Position numbers and translations under genes: made by a program
NCBI GenBank assembly: GCA_029298735.1
Contig: JANSLP010000035.1
Coordinates: forward strand, 116,038-180,037
Reading direction: 5' to 3'
Length of the DNA stretch: 64,000 nt
DNA from: Ophiostoma sp. CBS 140.51
Lineage: Eukaryota; Ascomycota; Sordariomycetes; Ophiostomatales; Ophiostomataceae
Notes under the pieces: model-generated
The model's database searches: none
What the model saw: only the letters and a program-made list of their open reading frames with translations
What the model was told of the DNA's origin: nothing
Shown: piece after piece, positions 35,049 through 44,886 of the stretch
How positions within the stretch are numbered: the first letter of the stretch is position 1
Layout of the letters: every line of letters begins with the position of its first letter

Positions 35049-36088
35049 CTACAAACTGTCTAGTTGTTTAACTGCTTCAGTCAAAACTCGAGCCACCTCA
35101 CGTCCGTCTTCGTGAACCTCATCGTGCTTTCCATGCAAGTCCCGTAAGTCAACGTAACGCAGATGACCCCCACTCTTGGCTGCACCTTTTTGAAGAGCCT
35201 TCTCCATTGTGTCCATCTCGCCACCGTCCACCAGTTCGTCCTCCGGAGAGTAGGCCACAAGAGCCAACCGGGGCTTTCCTGACTTGCTTGCGCCCAGCTT
35301 TGAGCAGTCATATCGTCCAGGGCTGGCTGTGTCCCATGCGCCCCGGTCACTGCCAAACGCGCCCTCTGCGATTGTTTGTAATGCCGCCGCAAAACCTGTT
35401 CCTGGTCCACCACCGTGGGCAGGACTGCCGCCACGCTCCACAAACCCGCGCAGGTCGTAGATGCCCTCGAGGCCAATAACGCATGGTGGAAGCTTTGACT
35501 GATCGCCATTCATCCACAACTGGAACGCCAAAAAGGCACCGCATGAGTGACCGTAGATGATATAGCGGTCGTTTGCGAGGTAGTCGGCTGGTGAGCCATT
35601 TTGAGACGGGCCATCCTGGGCAAGAGCTGCCAGACCGGCGCGCACATCATCAATGTGGTCTGGATGACGCGCAACCCGGAGTTGTTCTGCGGGCGTCGTC
35701 TTTGGATCCTGTGGGAACTCGGGGTGTGGTGACAGGCGGTAACCAATCGAGGCGAACCCCGCGATGCGGCTGCGGTCGACATACGGCGAGTCGGCTGCCA
35801 GTAGACGGCCAATAGCCGGGACGGCCGTGTATGTCAAGCATCGAGGGTCACGCCATGCGCCGCCATGAATGTATCTGGAGGAGTGTGAGCGATATATAAG
35901 TCATCAAGCTGGATTGGGGCGACCTACATGAACCAGTAGCGATCGCTCGTCGAGGCGGCTTTGCGCTCGTATTCGGGCAGCTCCCAAATGTCAACCGTCT
36001 GTAGCTCACTCTCCGTCCCATAACGGATCTGTCTGTGTGCTAACCCGGTCATTTTGCGGTTGAAGTGGTGACGTTGGCTGTCTTCCAT
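35049..36088 (-). CDS. BNA7: Kynurenine formamidase (alpha/beta hydrolase)
   Basis: Two exons, 36088-35928 and 35874-35049, encode 328 residues; the GTAGGT donor and CTCCAG acceptor join to read WFIYIHGGAW. The HGGAW oxyanion motif is at residues 57-61. The nucleophile elbow GHSCGA puts Ser164 in place, with Asp266 (SPEDELV) and His304 (GKHDE) completing a plausible triad. The N-terminal YGTESELQTVDIWELP is also typical. The enzyme hydrolyses N-formylkynurenine to kynurenine and formate in tryptophan degradation and de novo NAD synthesis, in the cytosol. The open frame extends upstream of 36088, but only from a TTG, so I use the first ATG (MEDSQRHHF). It lies tandem to, and downstream of, RPC4. 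Confidence 0.88.
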
Positions 36089-36409
36089 GTCGTTGCTCAA
36101 GGTGCGAGGGAAGGAACGACGTTGAAGTGTTTCGGGTTTATCGAATGCCACCAATCGCTTTGCTACCTAACTCGCTTACAAGCGCATCTAACCACTAACA
36201 TAGGATACTATTAATATCACGGAGTATTATCATCCTCTACTGTTTGATCTTGTCAATGGATATGAATTGCTTGACATAAAGATGACAAGACTGTCTATTT
36301 TTACTTTAAAATTGAACCGTGCTATATGCAAACCAAATTTCCCGGTTTTGTAAACCGTAAAATACATGTAAATGCAACAAAAATGCCAATAGTCTCCCCT
36401 GACCATCCT
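36089..36409. other. Short AT-rich intergenic spacer
   Basis: A 321-base spacer between the RPC4 stop codon and the kynurenine formamidase start, on the same strand. It must contain the RPC4 3' UTR and the hydrolase promoter. I see no distinct motif. Confidence 0.55.
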
Positions 36410-38365
36410 TTACTCCACCTCCTCCGCCTCTTCCTCCTCCTCCTCCTCTATAACCAACTCCGATGGGTCGACTGTCCACTCGGTCTCTTCGCTAAACACG
36501 GGCACCAAGTTGTACTTGCCACCCACGGGGCCCATACCGAAAGCATTGCCCACCAAAGCAGGACCGCCCTCACCCGGTTTGCGCTTCTCGTCCGACTCCT
36601 CGAGCAGCACGGCCGTCGTTAGGAACTGCACGTCTGTGCCCGGCATCATCTCGTACGTCATGCCGCCCCAGCTCAGCTCGGCACGGCCCGACTTGCGGAT
36701 GCTGAGTGTACCCAGGAAACCACCACTGCCAATGTCCGAGGGTGTGTTGCGCTTGTCAGTGTCGTTTTCGGTCAAGTCAATCGGTGCTGGTGCGACGCCA
36801 TCGAGCATAACAACGTCGTCGTCCGTGCCGGGTTCACGCTTAATGCTCCCGGCACCGGAACCAGAACCGCCGTTTGCATTGGGGTCGTCCTTGCTGGGAT
36901 CGAATGTCTTGAGGGATGGCAGAACGGGAGGGAACTGGAACAAGAACAGACGGCCCTCACGCGCTGGAGGGGGCTTCTGTTCCTGCGGCTCTTCGCTGCC
37001 CTCTGCACCGGGCAGAGACGTCGGTGGCTGCTGGTCATCTGGCGACGTCTGTGGCGGGTCCATGGCCAGATCGTGTAGCATCGCCTGCAAGCCCTCCTCA
37101 ATGGCCAGATCCTCGGGGTCCTTCTTGACCGTGGGCGCAGCCTTCTTGGGCTTCTTGGCCACCACCGTTGCTGCTCTCGAGGGCTGGGCGCTCACACTGT
37201 CGAGCGACATCTCCTCGTCTCCGTCTTCCCTCTTAATGGTCGTCGAGGAGCCCGAGTCACCGCCTGCAGCAGCAGCGCGAGCAGCCGCCGCCTCCGCCAG
37301 TTCTTGCCGCTTCTTGGCCAGTGTGTCAATGTCCGTCACTTCGATTTCCTCGCCGTCGGCGCCCACCAGCTTGACACTGCCGTGCGTCTTGATAGCGCGC
37401 GACCAGACTTCGTCGTCGTCGTCAAGATTCGTAGAAGCCCCTGCCGCTGCACCTCCGCTGTTATCAATGAACAGATCCGAGTCGGATGAGTCCTCCAGAG
37501 ACAGAGAAGCTGCAGCCGCTGCAGCCGCGTCGGCTGCCTCCAGCTCGGCCGTCGTCGCCACAACCACCTCCGGCTCGCGGTGCTCCTCGCGCCGGATGCC
37601 CATGGGAAGCAGTTGTGACTTCTTGGACGAAGCCCCGCCGCCGCCCGACTTGCTCGAAGAAGGACCACTACCGCCTGCATCACCACCAGACGATGCTGCG
37701 CCGAAGTCGTCCTTAAAGTCGCCGTCATCGCCGTAGTTGGCCGCCGCACGACCGTTGAACGTATCCGTGTTGAGTCGCGAATCGTATTCGGCGTTGCCCG
37801 ACACCGTTGAGAAGTTGCCGCCAGCACCGGTACCGCGGCCACCACCCGACCCAAAGCCACCACCGCCGCCAAAGCCACCAGGTCCGCGAATACCACCGCG
37901 ACCCGGTGCAGCACCAGGTACTTGTGAGAATGGTCCGTCTGCCACAACTGTGCGTCGCACCAGTCCATCACGGCCGCCCGCGAAATCACCACGTCCCCGG
38001 CCCCGGCCGCCCCGACCCCGTCCGCGTCCTCGGCTTGCTCGCCGCCGTCGCGCGTCTTCTGCTGCCCGGTCGTTGAACTTCTTTTCTTCCTGCTCGGCCA
38101 AAGCTTTGCGCTCTTCGTCGGCACGACGGACCACCTTGGGTTTTAACGCAAACGAGCGCGCTGCAGCGGAACCTGATGATGCAGGCGTGGCGGACGGGCG
38201 TCCTGTGGATGCAGCCGGAGCTGTAGATGCTGGTGCTGTTTCTGGTGGTGTGTCGGCCAAGATGGCAGTAACTGGCTGTGTCTCCTGTTTCGGTGTTTCT
38301 GCTGATGCAGCAGCAGCTGCCGCGCCGCCACGAGCAGGCGCGCCTCGCCTTGTGCGAGGAGGCAT
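36410..38365 (-). CDS. RPC53: DNA-directed RNA polymerase III subunit RPC4 (Rpc53)
   Basis: Single coding exon of 651 residues starting MPPRTRRGAPARGG; the frame is open 58 codons further but that part looks like leader sequence. The N-terminal half is disordered and alanine- and lysine-rich, with an RGR/RGG-rich basic stretch near residues 105-130 and G-rich repeats. The conserved RPC4 domain is C-terminal: a PVLPSLKTFDPSKD region is followed by GGFLGTLSIRKSGRAELSWGG and FLTTAVLLEE, and the protein ends in an acidic E-rich tail. Rpc53 pairs with Rpc37 in the TFIIF-like module of Pol III and acts in termination and reinitiation on tRNA and 5S genes. It is longer than yeast Rpc53 because of the disordered N-terminal half. 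Divergently transcribed from UreD. Confidence 0.9.
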   Translation of the reverse strand: MPPRTRRGAPARGGAAAAAASAETPKQETQPVTAILADTPPETAPASTAPAASTGRPSATPASSGSAAARSFALKPKVVRRADEERKALAEQEEKKFNDRAAEDARRRRASRGRGRGRGGRGRGRGDFAGGRDGLVRRTVVADGPFSQVPGAAPGRGGIRGPGGFGGGGGFGSGGGRGTGAGGNFSTVSGNAEYDSRLNTDTFNGRAAANYGDDGDFKDDFGAASSGGDAGGSGPSSSKSGGGGASSKKSQLLPMGIRREEHREPEVVVATTAELEAADAAAAAAASLSLEDSSDSDLFIDNSGGAAAGASTNLDDDDEVWSRAIKTHGSVKLVGADGEEIEVTDIDTLAKKRQELAEAAAARAAAAGGDSGSSTTIKREDGDEEMSLDSVSAQPSRAATVVAKKPKKAAPTVKKDPEDLAIEEGLQAMLHDLAMDPPQTSPDDQQPPTSLPGAEGSEEPQEQKPPPAREGRLFLFQFPPVLPSLKTFDPSKDDPNANGGSGSGAGSIKREPGTDDDVVMLDGVAPAPIDLTENDTDKRNTPSDIGSGGFLGTLSIRKSGRAELSWGGMTYEMMPGTDVQFLTTAVLLEESDEKRKPGEGGPALVGNAFGMGPVGGKYNLVPVFSEETEWTVDPSELVIEEEEEEEAEEVE

Positions 38366-39120
38366 CGCGGGGATGTGTGAGAGCTTGAGGGTTGATAGAC
38401 GGTTTGTTGGAGGTGGTGCTGTCCCTTTTTGTGACCTAAAAGCTATTTGTATGAGCCCCTGATGAGTCTGGAAAGAGTCACCTGATCTAATTGAGAATGC
38501 GTGTGTAGTTGCTCTCCAATATAAAGGCTTTTTGAACAAGGAAGGCGCGATCGAGCCTTCTGACTTTCTGTTTGTCTGACGTTACTGAGAGGCGTTGATG
38601 AAAAAATTAGTATGAGAACAGTCATTCTCCACAAAAAAGTTTAGTAGCATACTGACATTGCTTTCGGTGAGCTTTGGACGCCTGAAATTTTTGGATAGCG
38701 CGCCTAGAGCCTGTTCCCTACACCGGAATCTAGGGGTGTGCACAGTATATGCGCTAATTAAGACTGTGGTGACCGCATAATTCCTGGTGACCCTACAGTG
38801 CCAATTGTCAAACTGCCTATATGGTGGGGGACGAGCGCTCCTTCCCGCACCCCAAGTGACAGTTCTGAATTACGCTCCTCGGTCTTATCAGTAACACGCA
38901 GGGGTTGAATCAAAACGGGCAAGAGCTGCAACCGCCGTGTAAGTACCGCTTTCGAGCGACGTTACAAAACGGCAGGAGCTCACCAGTCTACGAAGGAAAA
39001 TAACTTTGAGAACTTTGAGTGAGAAGAAAACTTGACAACTTTCTTCTCTCTCATTTCTACTCATCGAGTGTGAGTGTGACTCAATACCACCACACCACGA
39101 CGACGATCAACGCACAGCAC
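38366..39120. promoter_or_regulatory. Divergent intergenic region between RPC4 and UreD
   Basis: This 755-base stretch separates two start codons pointing away from each other, so it must carry both promoters. A CT-rich and A-rich leader precedes the UreD start. No canonical TATA box stands out in either direction. Confidence 0.5.
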
Positions 39121-40305
39121 ATGGTGTTATCGCCTTTTCCGCCGTCGACGGCCACGCCCGGTGACGGCCGCATCGTCGCCAGCCTCATGCCCAATGGCGA
39201 ACCGGGCTTGGGCGTTGTTTCCTACCAGTACCCCCTGAAACTCATTGCGCCGACAACGGGTGCCGGCCTCGGCACCCTCGGGCCAACGGGTGCCGAGGTC
39301 GTGTCGGACGACAAGAACGAGGCCAACCCCGCCCGGCGAACGAGCGCTTTGGTGTTTTTGCTGTCGTATGGCGGCGGCCTCGTCGCGGGCGACCAGGTCA
39401 ACCTCAAGATTGAGGTCGAGGCCGGCGCGCGACTAAGTCTGGTGACGCAGGGCACGACCAAAGTGTTCAAGGCCACAGGCGATGGCCGTGCTGCACCCGT
39501 GGCGACACCTACCCGCCAGAATCTCACCATGGACGTGGCGCCCGGTGGCGGACTTTGTCTGCTGCCGGATCCTGTGCAGCCATTCGCTGAGAGTGTCTAT
39601 GAGCAGGTGCAGATTGTGCGCCTGGACGAGCGGGGAACGAAAACAAGTGGGACCGACACCAAGGTGCCCTCGCTGTGCCTGCTCGACTGGGTGACGCAGG
39701 GCCGGGCAGCGCGTGGTGAGAATTGGAGCTTTACGAGCTGGAAGGGCCGCAATGAAGTCTGGATCGAGACGGGGGATGCCGGGAATGGCAGTGGTAGCGT
39801 CGACAAGACCACCACGGACACTGCTTCGATACCGCATCGGAACCGTCTACTCGTGCGCGACTCTGTCATGCTGGCGCCGGGCTATCTTGACACCGGTGTC
39901 GCCTCGCTTCCTCCATCCTCAGACACGGCCCTTCGTGACTCCTTGCAAGGCCTGGCTGTCTTTGGCACTTTGATCCTGCGTGGTCCCTTGGTCGATGCTG
40001 CCGGCACCTTTTTCTTGGAGGAGTTTGCTGCCTTGCCCCGTCTGGGTGGCCGTGACTTCCGAGATACGGACACGCCTTCTCCGTCGAAAGATACCGAGTC
40101 CCTGGACGCCTGGCGTGCGGAACGTCTCAAATTAGAAGCAGCACAGGGTGTGCTGTGGTCAGCTGCTGCGGTCCGTGGCTGTGTCGTCGTCAAGTTTGGT
40201 GCCCGCAGTGTCGAGGGCGGCCGGCTTTGGATCGGTTCGATGCTGCAACGTGAAGGCAGCGTGGCAGCCGCCTTTGGTGATGAGGCACTGATGTGTGTGC
40301 GTTAA
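39121..40305 (+). CDS. ureD: Urease accessory protein UreD
   Basis: Intronless gene for 394 residues from the first ATG (MVLSPFPPST); the open frame extends 34 codons upstream but only from a GTG. The UreD fold is indicated by the motif LLSYGGGLVAGDQVNLKIEVEAG (given here split: LLSYGGGLVAGD then QVNLKIEVEAG), by LVTQGTTKVFKA and by DPVQPFAES and SVMLAPGY further on. UreD works with UreF and UreG to load nickel into the urease active site. Neither urease nor the other accessory genes are in this window, as is usual in fungi, where they are dispersed. The C-terminal region retains the family phrase ...AVRGCVVVKFGARSVE. Convergent with the DUG3 gene. Confidence 0.9.
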   Translation: MVLSPFPPSTATPGDGRIVASLMPNGEPGLGVVSYQYPLKLIAPTTGAGLGTLGPTGAEVVSDDKNEANPARRTSALVFLLSYGGGLVAGDQVNLKIEVEAGARLSLVTQGTTKVFKATGDGRAAPVATPTRQNLTMDVAPGGGLCLLPDPVQPFAESVYEQVQIVRLDERGTKTSGTDTKVPSLCLLDWVTQGRAARGENWSFTSWKGRNEVWIETGDAGNGSGSVDKTTTDTASIPHRNRLLVRDSVMLAPGYLDTGVASLPPSSDTALRDSLQGLAVFGTLILRGPLVDAAGTFFLEEFAALPRLGGRDFRDTDTPSPSKDTESLDAWRAERLKLEAAQGVLWSAAAVRGCVVVKFGARSVEGGRLWIGSMLQREGSVAAAFGDEALMCVR

Positions 40306-40948
40306 GTGATGAGTGGTGAGGTATTGGGGGCGTATAAAGCTGGGCTGAACACATGTACAAAAAGCGAATCTCATATTTGATTTTGATAGCATTACATATA
40401 GCAAGCATGGCACAGCCAGCGACTCCCTTTTTTGAATAGCACTGAATACAAATTCATTTTTGGTTTATGAAGAACAGTCTGTACTGGTATTACACGGATG
40501 CTATGTGATATGAAAAAGTAAAACTTGTGATGACAATAAAAGCTGGATGAGAAGAGAAAAACAAAAACGCCAAGAGAAGAAGCTAGAATGGCGTACAAGG
40601 AATAAAACAAGGACGAGAAAGACAGAAAAACAAGAAAAATCTAAACTCCCGAGTCATGAGTATCATAGCTTCCTAAAATGAAAAGAAACAGAATAAAGGA
40701 AGCAAAAGAAGACGAAAAACGAAACCCTTGACAGCCTACAGGCCATCCCATCCCAAGCATATCCCAAACAATTTCCCAATTCCCATTCATTTTTTCACAA
40801 AGTTTTTTAAACAATTCATACACCTGCAAAACCCTTCATTATCGGAGTTTGCGTGTGCACAGGCCCGCCTGCCGAACCGGCCCAAAACAATGTCTGGCCC
40901 TGTCCGGGGTTGACTGGCCTGATGTGGTGCTGCTGGCCTCTCGCCTTT
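40306..40948. other. Convergent intergenic spacer (UreD / DUG3)
   Basis: About 640 bases, AT-rich, holding the 3' ends of two converging genes. No conserved frame or notable structure was found. Confidence 0.6.
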
Positions 40949-42582
40949 CTATGTTGATAGGGTCAACTCGGGGAAGAAGCGTGCAATCTTGTTGGGGTCA
41001 CCGTAATTGTTACGTGGCGGCTCTGCGGGTGTAATGGGCGTGATGGGATCTGTCTCTCCGTAGCCGCCGCCGGCACCCGCACCAAAGCCGTGGACCTGTT
41101 CAAGCTCGTTGAGCGACATACGCTTCTTCTTGATGTTGCCCTGGGCCGGCGAGTTGCCCGACTGTTGCCGGGTGAGTGGTGGTGGTTGTGTGGTAGAGGA
41201 CGAAGCGCCGCCGTCAGTCAGTGTCGAAGGAGCGCTGGATCCTGCTGCTGCTGCTAACCCTGCTGCACCGCCTGCTGCACTGGTTGATGCGTAGGGCACA
41301 TTTGGCCAGGTGCTGCTACCTTCACTATTCCGGGGCCGAAAAGCATTGATAGGTATGGTCGGGCCGTACAACTTCTTTGTCTGTGGCTCGATAATGTCCG
41401 GGGTGACGGAAGCCGGGAAGGGGCTGGCGGTGCGAGGCAGCAGCGAGATCTTCTCGTTGGCCACGAGGCCCTTGGTCTGCACGAAGGCAGCAGACCGCGA
41501 ATGGGCTGGGCCACGGTTCGAGTAGGCGTCAATGATGGGGTGGACCATGACCGTCTGGCCGTGGATGGTCAAAATCGAGTTGGTCGGCACGTTAACCCAG
41601 CTCTCGCGCTCAAACGTCAGCGGCTCGCTGGCCACGAGCACAACGTCCGCACCCTTGTCCCGCTGCTGCATCCGGTAGTCCTTGTTGTCGCCGCCCGGTG
41701 CCAGCCGCTTCTCCCACTGGCTGCCGGACGAGTAGTAGAGACTGGCAGCCTGGTCGGTGGCGCTGTTGATGTAGCGTGTGCAGATGACGCTGTGGCCGTC
41801 GCTCAGCACAAAGTTGAGCAAGCTGCGGGTGTCGACGTTCTCAGCGTGAATGGTGCTCTCGGGGATCTGGTCGATCAGCTCGTTGATGATAGCGACGGTG
41901 CGCAGCATGGCCTTCCGCAGAATCTCCGGGCCGAAACCTTTTTCCGGTTGCGAGCTCGGGTTGCAGCCCATGCGCTCCAGGGTATCAAGGAGAAGGGCAA
42001 AGGCCCACTCGCTGTCGGTGCCACCGCTGACAACGTGGTACCACTTGTCGGCGAGACGCTCCGTCAGGCGACGCTTGATGTGCTTCCAGCCGCCCAGACC
42101 ACCGTTGTGCATGAACATGAGGCTGCCATGGGAGAAAGGGTGGCAGTTGTCCTCACTGAGAGTACCATCGGTGGCGGCGCGGACGTGGGCGAAGACGAGA
42201 CGGGAGGCGGTCTTGCTGGCAATGCGTTCGAGGTTGGAGCAGTTCCAGGCAGGGATGGTCGAGCGGAAGAGGCAGGGGGTCTGGCCGAGTTTGGGGTCGG
42301 TGTAGAAGCCGATGCCGAAGCCGTCGGCGTTGTTCTGGCCGCGTCGAGTGTCCTGGGGGTGTTAGACTACGAAAGCAGGAGAAAGAGCACATAGACACTG
42401 GAGGGTTGACATACTAGCCGTAGACGGGCATCGAAAGACTGCTTGAGTATGGAATGGGTCGGATCGAGGATCAGCTTCGAGAGCAGGATCTCGTCGCTGC
42501 CCTTGTAGACCTGGAACGGTTAACATGGAATCCAGATGAAAGGCTTTGAGGGCCAATGAGAGCATACCAAGAAGCGGCACAT
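40949..42582 (-). CDS. DUG3: Class-II glutamine amidotransferase, DUG3-type (glutathione degradation)
   Basis: Three exons: 42582-42568 (15 bases), 42510-42415 and 42352-40949, all phase 0, for 504 residues. Splicing reads MCRFL then VYKGSDEILLSKLILDPTHS, then DTRRGQNNADGFGIGFY. Cys2, exposed after Met removal, is the N-terminal nucleophile of class-II amidotransferases, and NNADGFGIGFY, FAHVRAAT and HPFSHGSLMFMHNGG are family motifs. In yeast, Dug3 acts with Dug2 as the amidase that removes the gamma-glutamyl residue from glutathione. The C-terminal ~150 residues are low-complexity (S/A/G/P-rich) with a PPLTRQQSGNSPAQGN stretch, absent from yeast Dug3, and could carry phosphorylation sites. 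Function is by homology. Confidence 0.9.
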
Positions 42583-44886
42583 GTTGGGCAGCCGGCTACA
42601 GGACGTAGCAAATGGTCGTCGGACCGTAAAAGTCGTGATCGGTCTCTTCGGCGATGCGTTGAGAAAATGAGGCTGAAAGACGAAAGTGGCGATGCTGGTG
42701 GATTGGATGCAGAGGGTCGTGGATTCGAGATGGTATGTATGCACAGAGCGCAGATGCAAGAAAAGACGGATTGCAAAACGAGAGAATGCGAAGAGAAAAG
42801 GGGCAGAGACACAAGAAGAAGAGGACCGTGGGTGAGCTCGTGCGTCAAAGAAGAACAAAAAGAGTTGAGGAGCAAAAGAGTGTAAGAGTCAGAAGACGAG
42901 AAACAGCCAAAGACAGCCCCAGACGCCAAAGACGACAGGGCCATCGTACTAAGCGAATTGGAGGAGGGCAAATGCCAGCAAATGGCAGCAAACGGCACAC
43001 AAAGCCGCCAGAATGAGTGGAGCCGCCCGTCCCAATTCGCGGTTTAGTGGCCCTTTCGACCTTGCTATTTTTGCAGTGGGCCAGGCCTGGCCACAGTGGA
43101 GCAGTACCGCGGGCGTGTCTTCTAGTCCCCTAAAATTGTGCCTAAAACTCTGCCCCGGATCAGTGCTGCATGAAGTTACAGCAGGGTTGGGGGATGCATC
43201 AAGGTGCTTAAAGATGCGTTGGGGTGCGTTGGAGTGCCGCAAGGCTGACGGTTCTAGCGCACTTTAGGCTCTTCAAGCGCGCCTGCCACATTGATGGAAT
43301 CCCGCTAGCAGATGGCGACATTGACCGCAATGGCAAAAGGCAGACCGTCCTTGATGCCATCGTTCTTTCCTTGCGCGACTCAGTCGTGAGCTCTTAGAGC
43401 AACCCCTGTCGGCCCACCTCAGCTCAAGAGTCACAGGCATATCGTGGATTGCTCCTGCTGTTTGTTGTCTGGTCGTCTTATTACTTTGGTATTGCTCTTG
43501 CTTTTCCGTTGCTTTTGCTCCTGTTCCTGACATTTATTTTGAGTGTTCCCCTTGCTCAAAAGGGGTAGCTACGCGGCTGCTCCTGCTAATCGATCCAGAT
43601 CCAGGCCCTCCTTCTTTCTTTGTGCTAAATTGTGAGGCGCAAGGAAACAACAAGAGAATCTGTTCAATCTCGGGTAAGTGCATAGAGCATCTGTCCGTGA
43701 GAACTGCTCAGCGAACAGACGGCCAAGAAGTGAGGGCATCTGCCTTTGTCCCCCTCCTCCCATGCTCCCATGCAACCATGGTCGCCATGTTTTTCCTGCG
43801 GCCTGCCTCATGAGCAGCTGCTGTGCATGTGTAACTTGCTCTTCCCTGGCCCGGCGACGCCACCGGACGCCCTGGCGACTGCGAAATTGCTTTCTCTGGC
43901 ATTTGCTGCGTGGCTCTTTACACGTGCTGGGGCTGGTGCCATGGTTGTCTGCGATAGATACTGGCTGAATATTGCTTTAATTGACCGCTGTTCCGGGCGG
44001 CGTGTCACCCTTGTGTGGGCGCAAGGTTGGACCTTGCTTTTTAAACACCCGAGCCGGCACGTCGTCGGCGCATTGTCGAGAGGGACGAGAAGGAAGAAAG
44101 TGGCTCTCAGACATGGGCATCCATGCTCCTGGAATTCAAATTTGACAATGTCTCGTCTGTCTCCCTGTGTATCGTGTGCTGTGTGTTGTGTGTTGGTGTG
44201 ATCTTGTTGACTTGGACGTTTTGGAGTCTAGTCTCCTCCGAAAAACGGTTAGGTACATGCTGACGTCGTATGCCCCTAACGAGGCAGCCACCAACAGAAC
44301 GCGACTTGCCTCTGCACTTTCTCAACGGTTCTTGTCGTGGCGATTGCACGTGATGGCCAAGCGCGGGGCTAACACCACCACCTGCCGGCGCCGTCCCAGC
44401 AAAGTGGCGGTGGGAATCCCTGGGAAATTCATGCCACACCACAAAACGCAGGAGCGGACCCCCCCGACCCTTCCTGCCTTCCCTCCCCCATTTCGGCCCT
44501 CGTCACAAGGCAGCAAAATATAAGCAGACGCCTGCAACCTTTAATCTTTAGACTGCAAAGATTACTCCGTACAAAAAAAAGTTTCGAGGGGTGTCGACTC
44601 TCTCAACAACACCCTGCCATTGGACCCGACCCCAACGGCCTTGCATTTGTCTTCTTTTCCCTTCTCATTCCTCCCGCTGATGCGACACGTCGTATCCCCG
44701 ACCGCACCACCCGGGGCCCAACAGACCATGACCGCCGTCTCGAAAACTGTCGATGTTGCCAGCTTTCTGGCTTAAATCACGATAATCGAGACGAGGACGA
44801 GAAACGAGAACAAATTACGACACTACACGATTGACACGACTGACACAAACACATAACACACACACACACACACACTCACCGACACC
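42583..44886. promoter_or_regulatory. Divergent intergenic region between DUG3 and MGM1
   Basis: About 2.3 kb between two divergent start codons. From about 42600 to 42960 the DUG3 sense strand is CT-rich, a probable promoter or leader. A TATA-like AAAATATAAGC lies near 44514-44525, some 365 bases before the MGM1 start. Short open frames inside (up to ~150 codons) have no recognisable content. Confidence 0.45.
44856..44875. repeat. (AC)10 dinucleotide microsatellite in the MGM1 leader
   Basis: Ten uninterrupted AC dinucleotides end 11 bases before the MGM1 start codon, so the array is almost certainly in the mRNA leader. Confidence 0.9.

Noticed and set aside
36089..36154. 22-codon N-terminal extension of kynurenine formamidase
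   Set aside because: It opens at a TTG; the first ATG at 36088 gives a protein of normal family length.
36510..37736. 408-codon plus-strand frame opposite RPC4
   Set aside because: It is a serine/proline/alanine-rich shadow of the RPC4 low-complexity region; RPC4 itself has the conserved domain.
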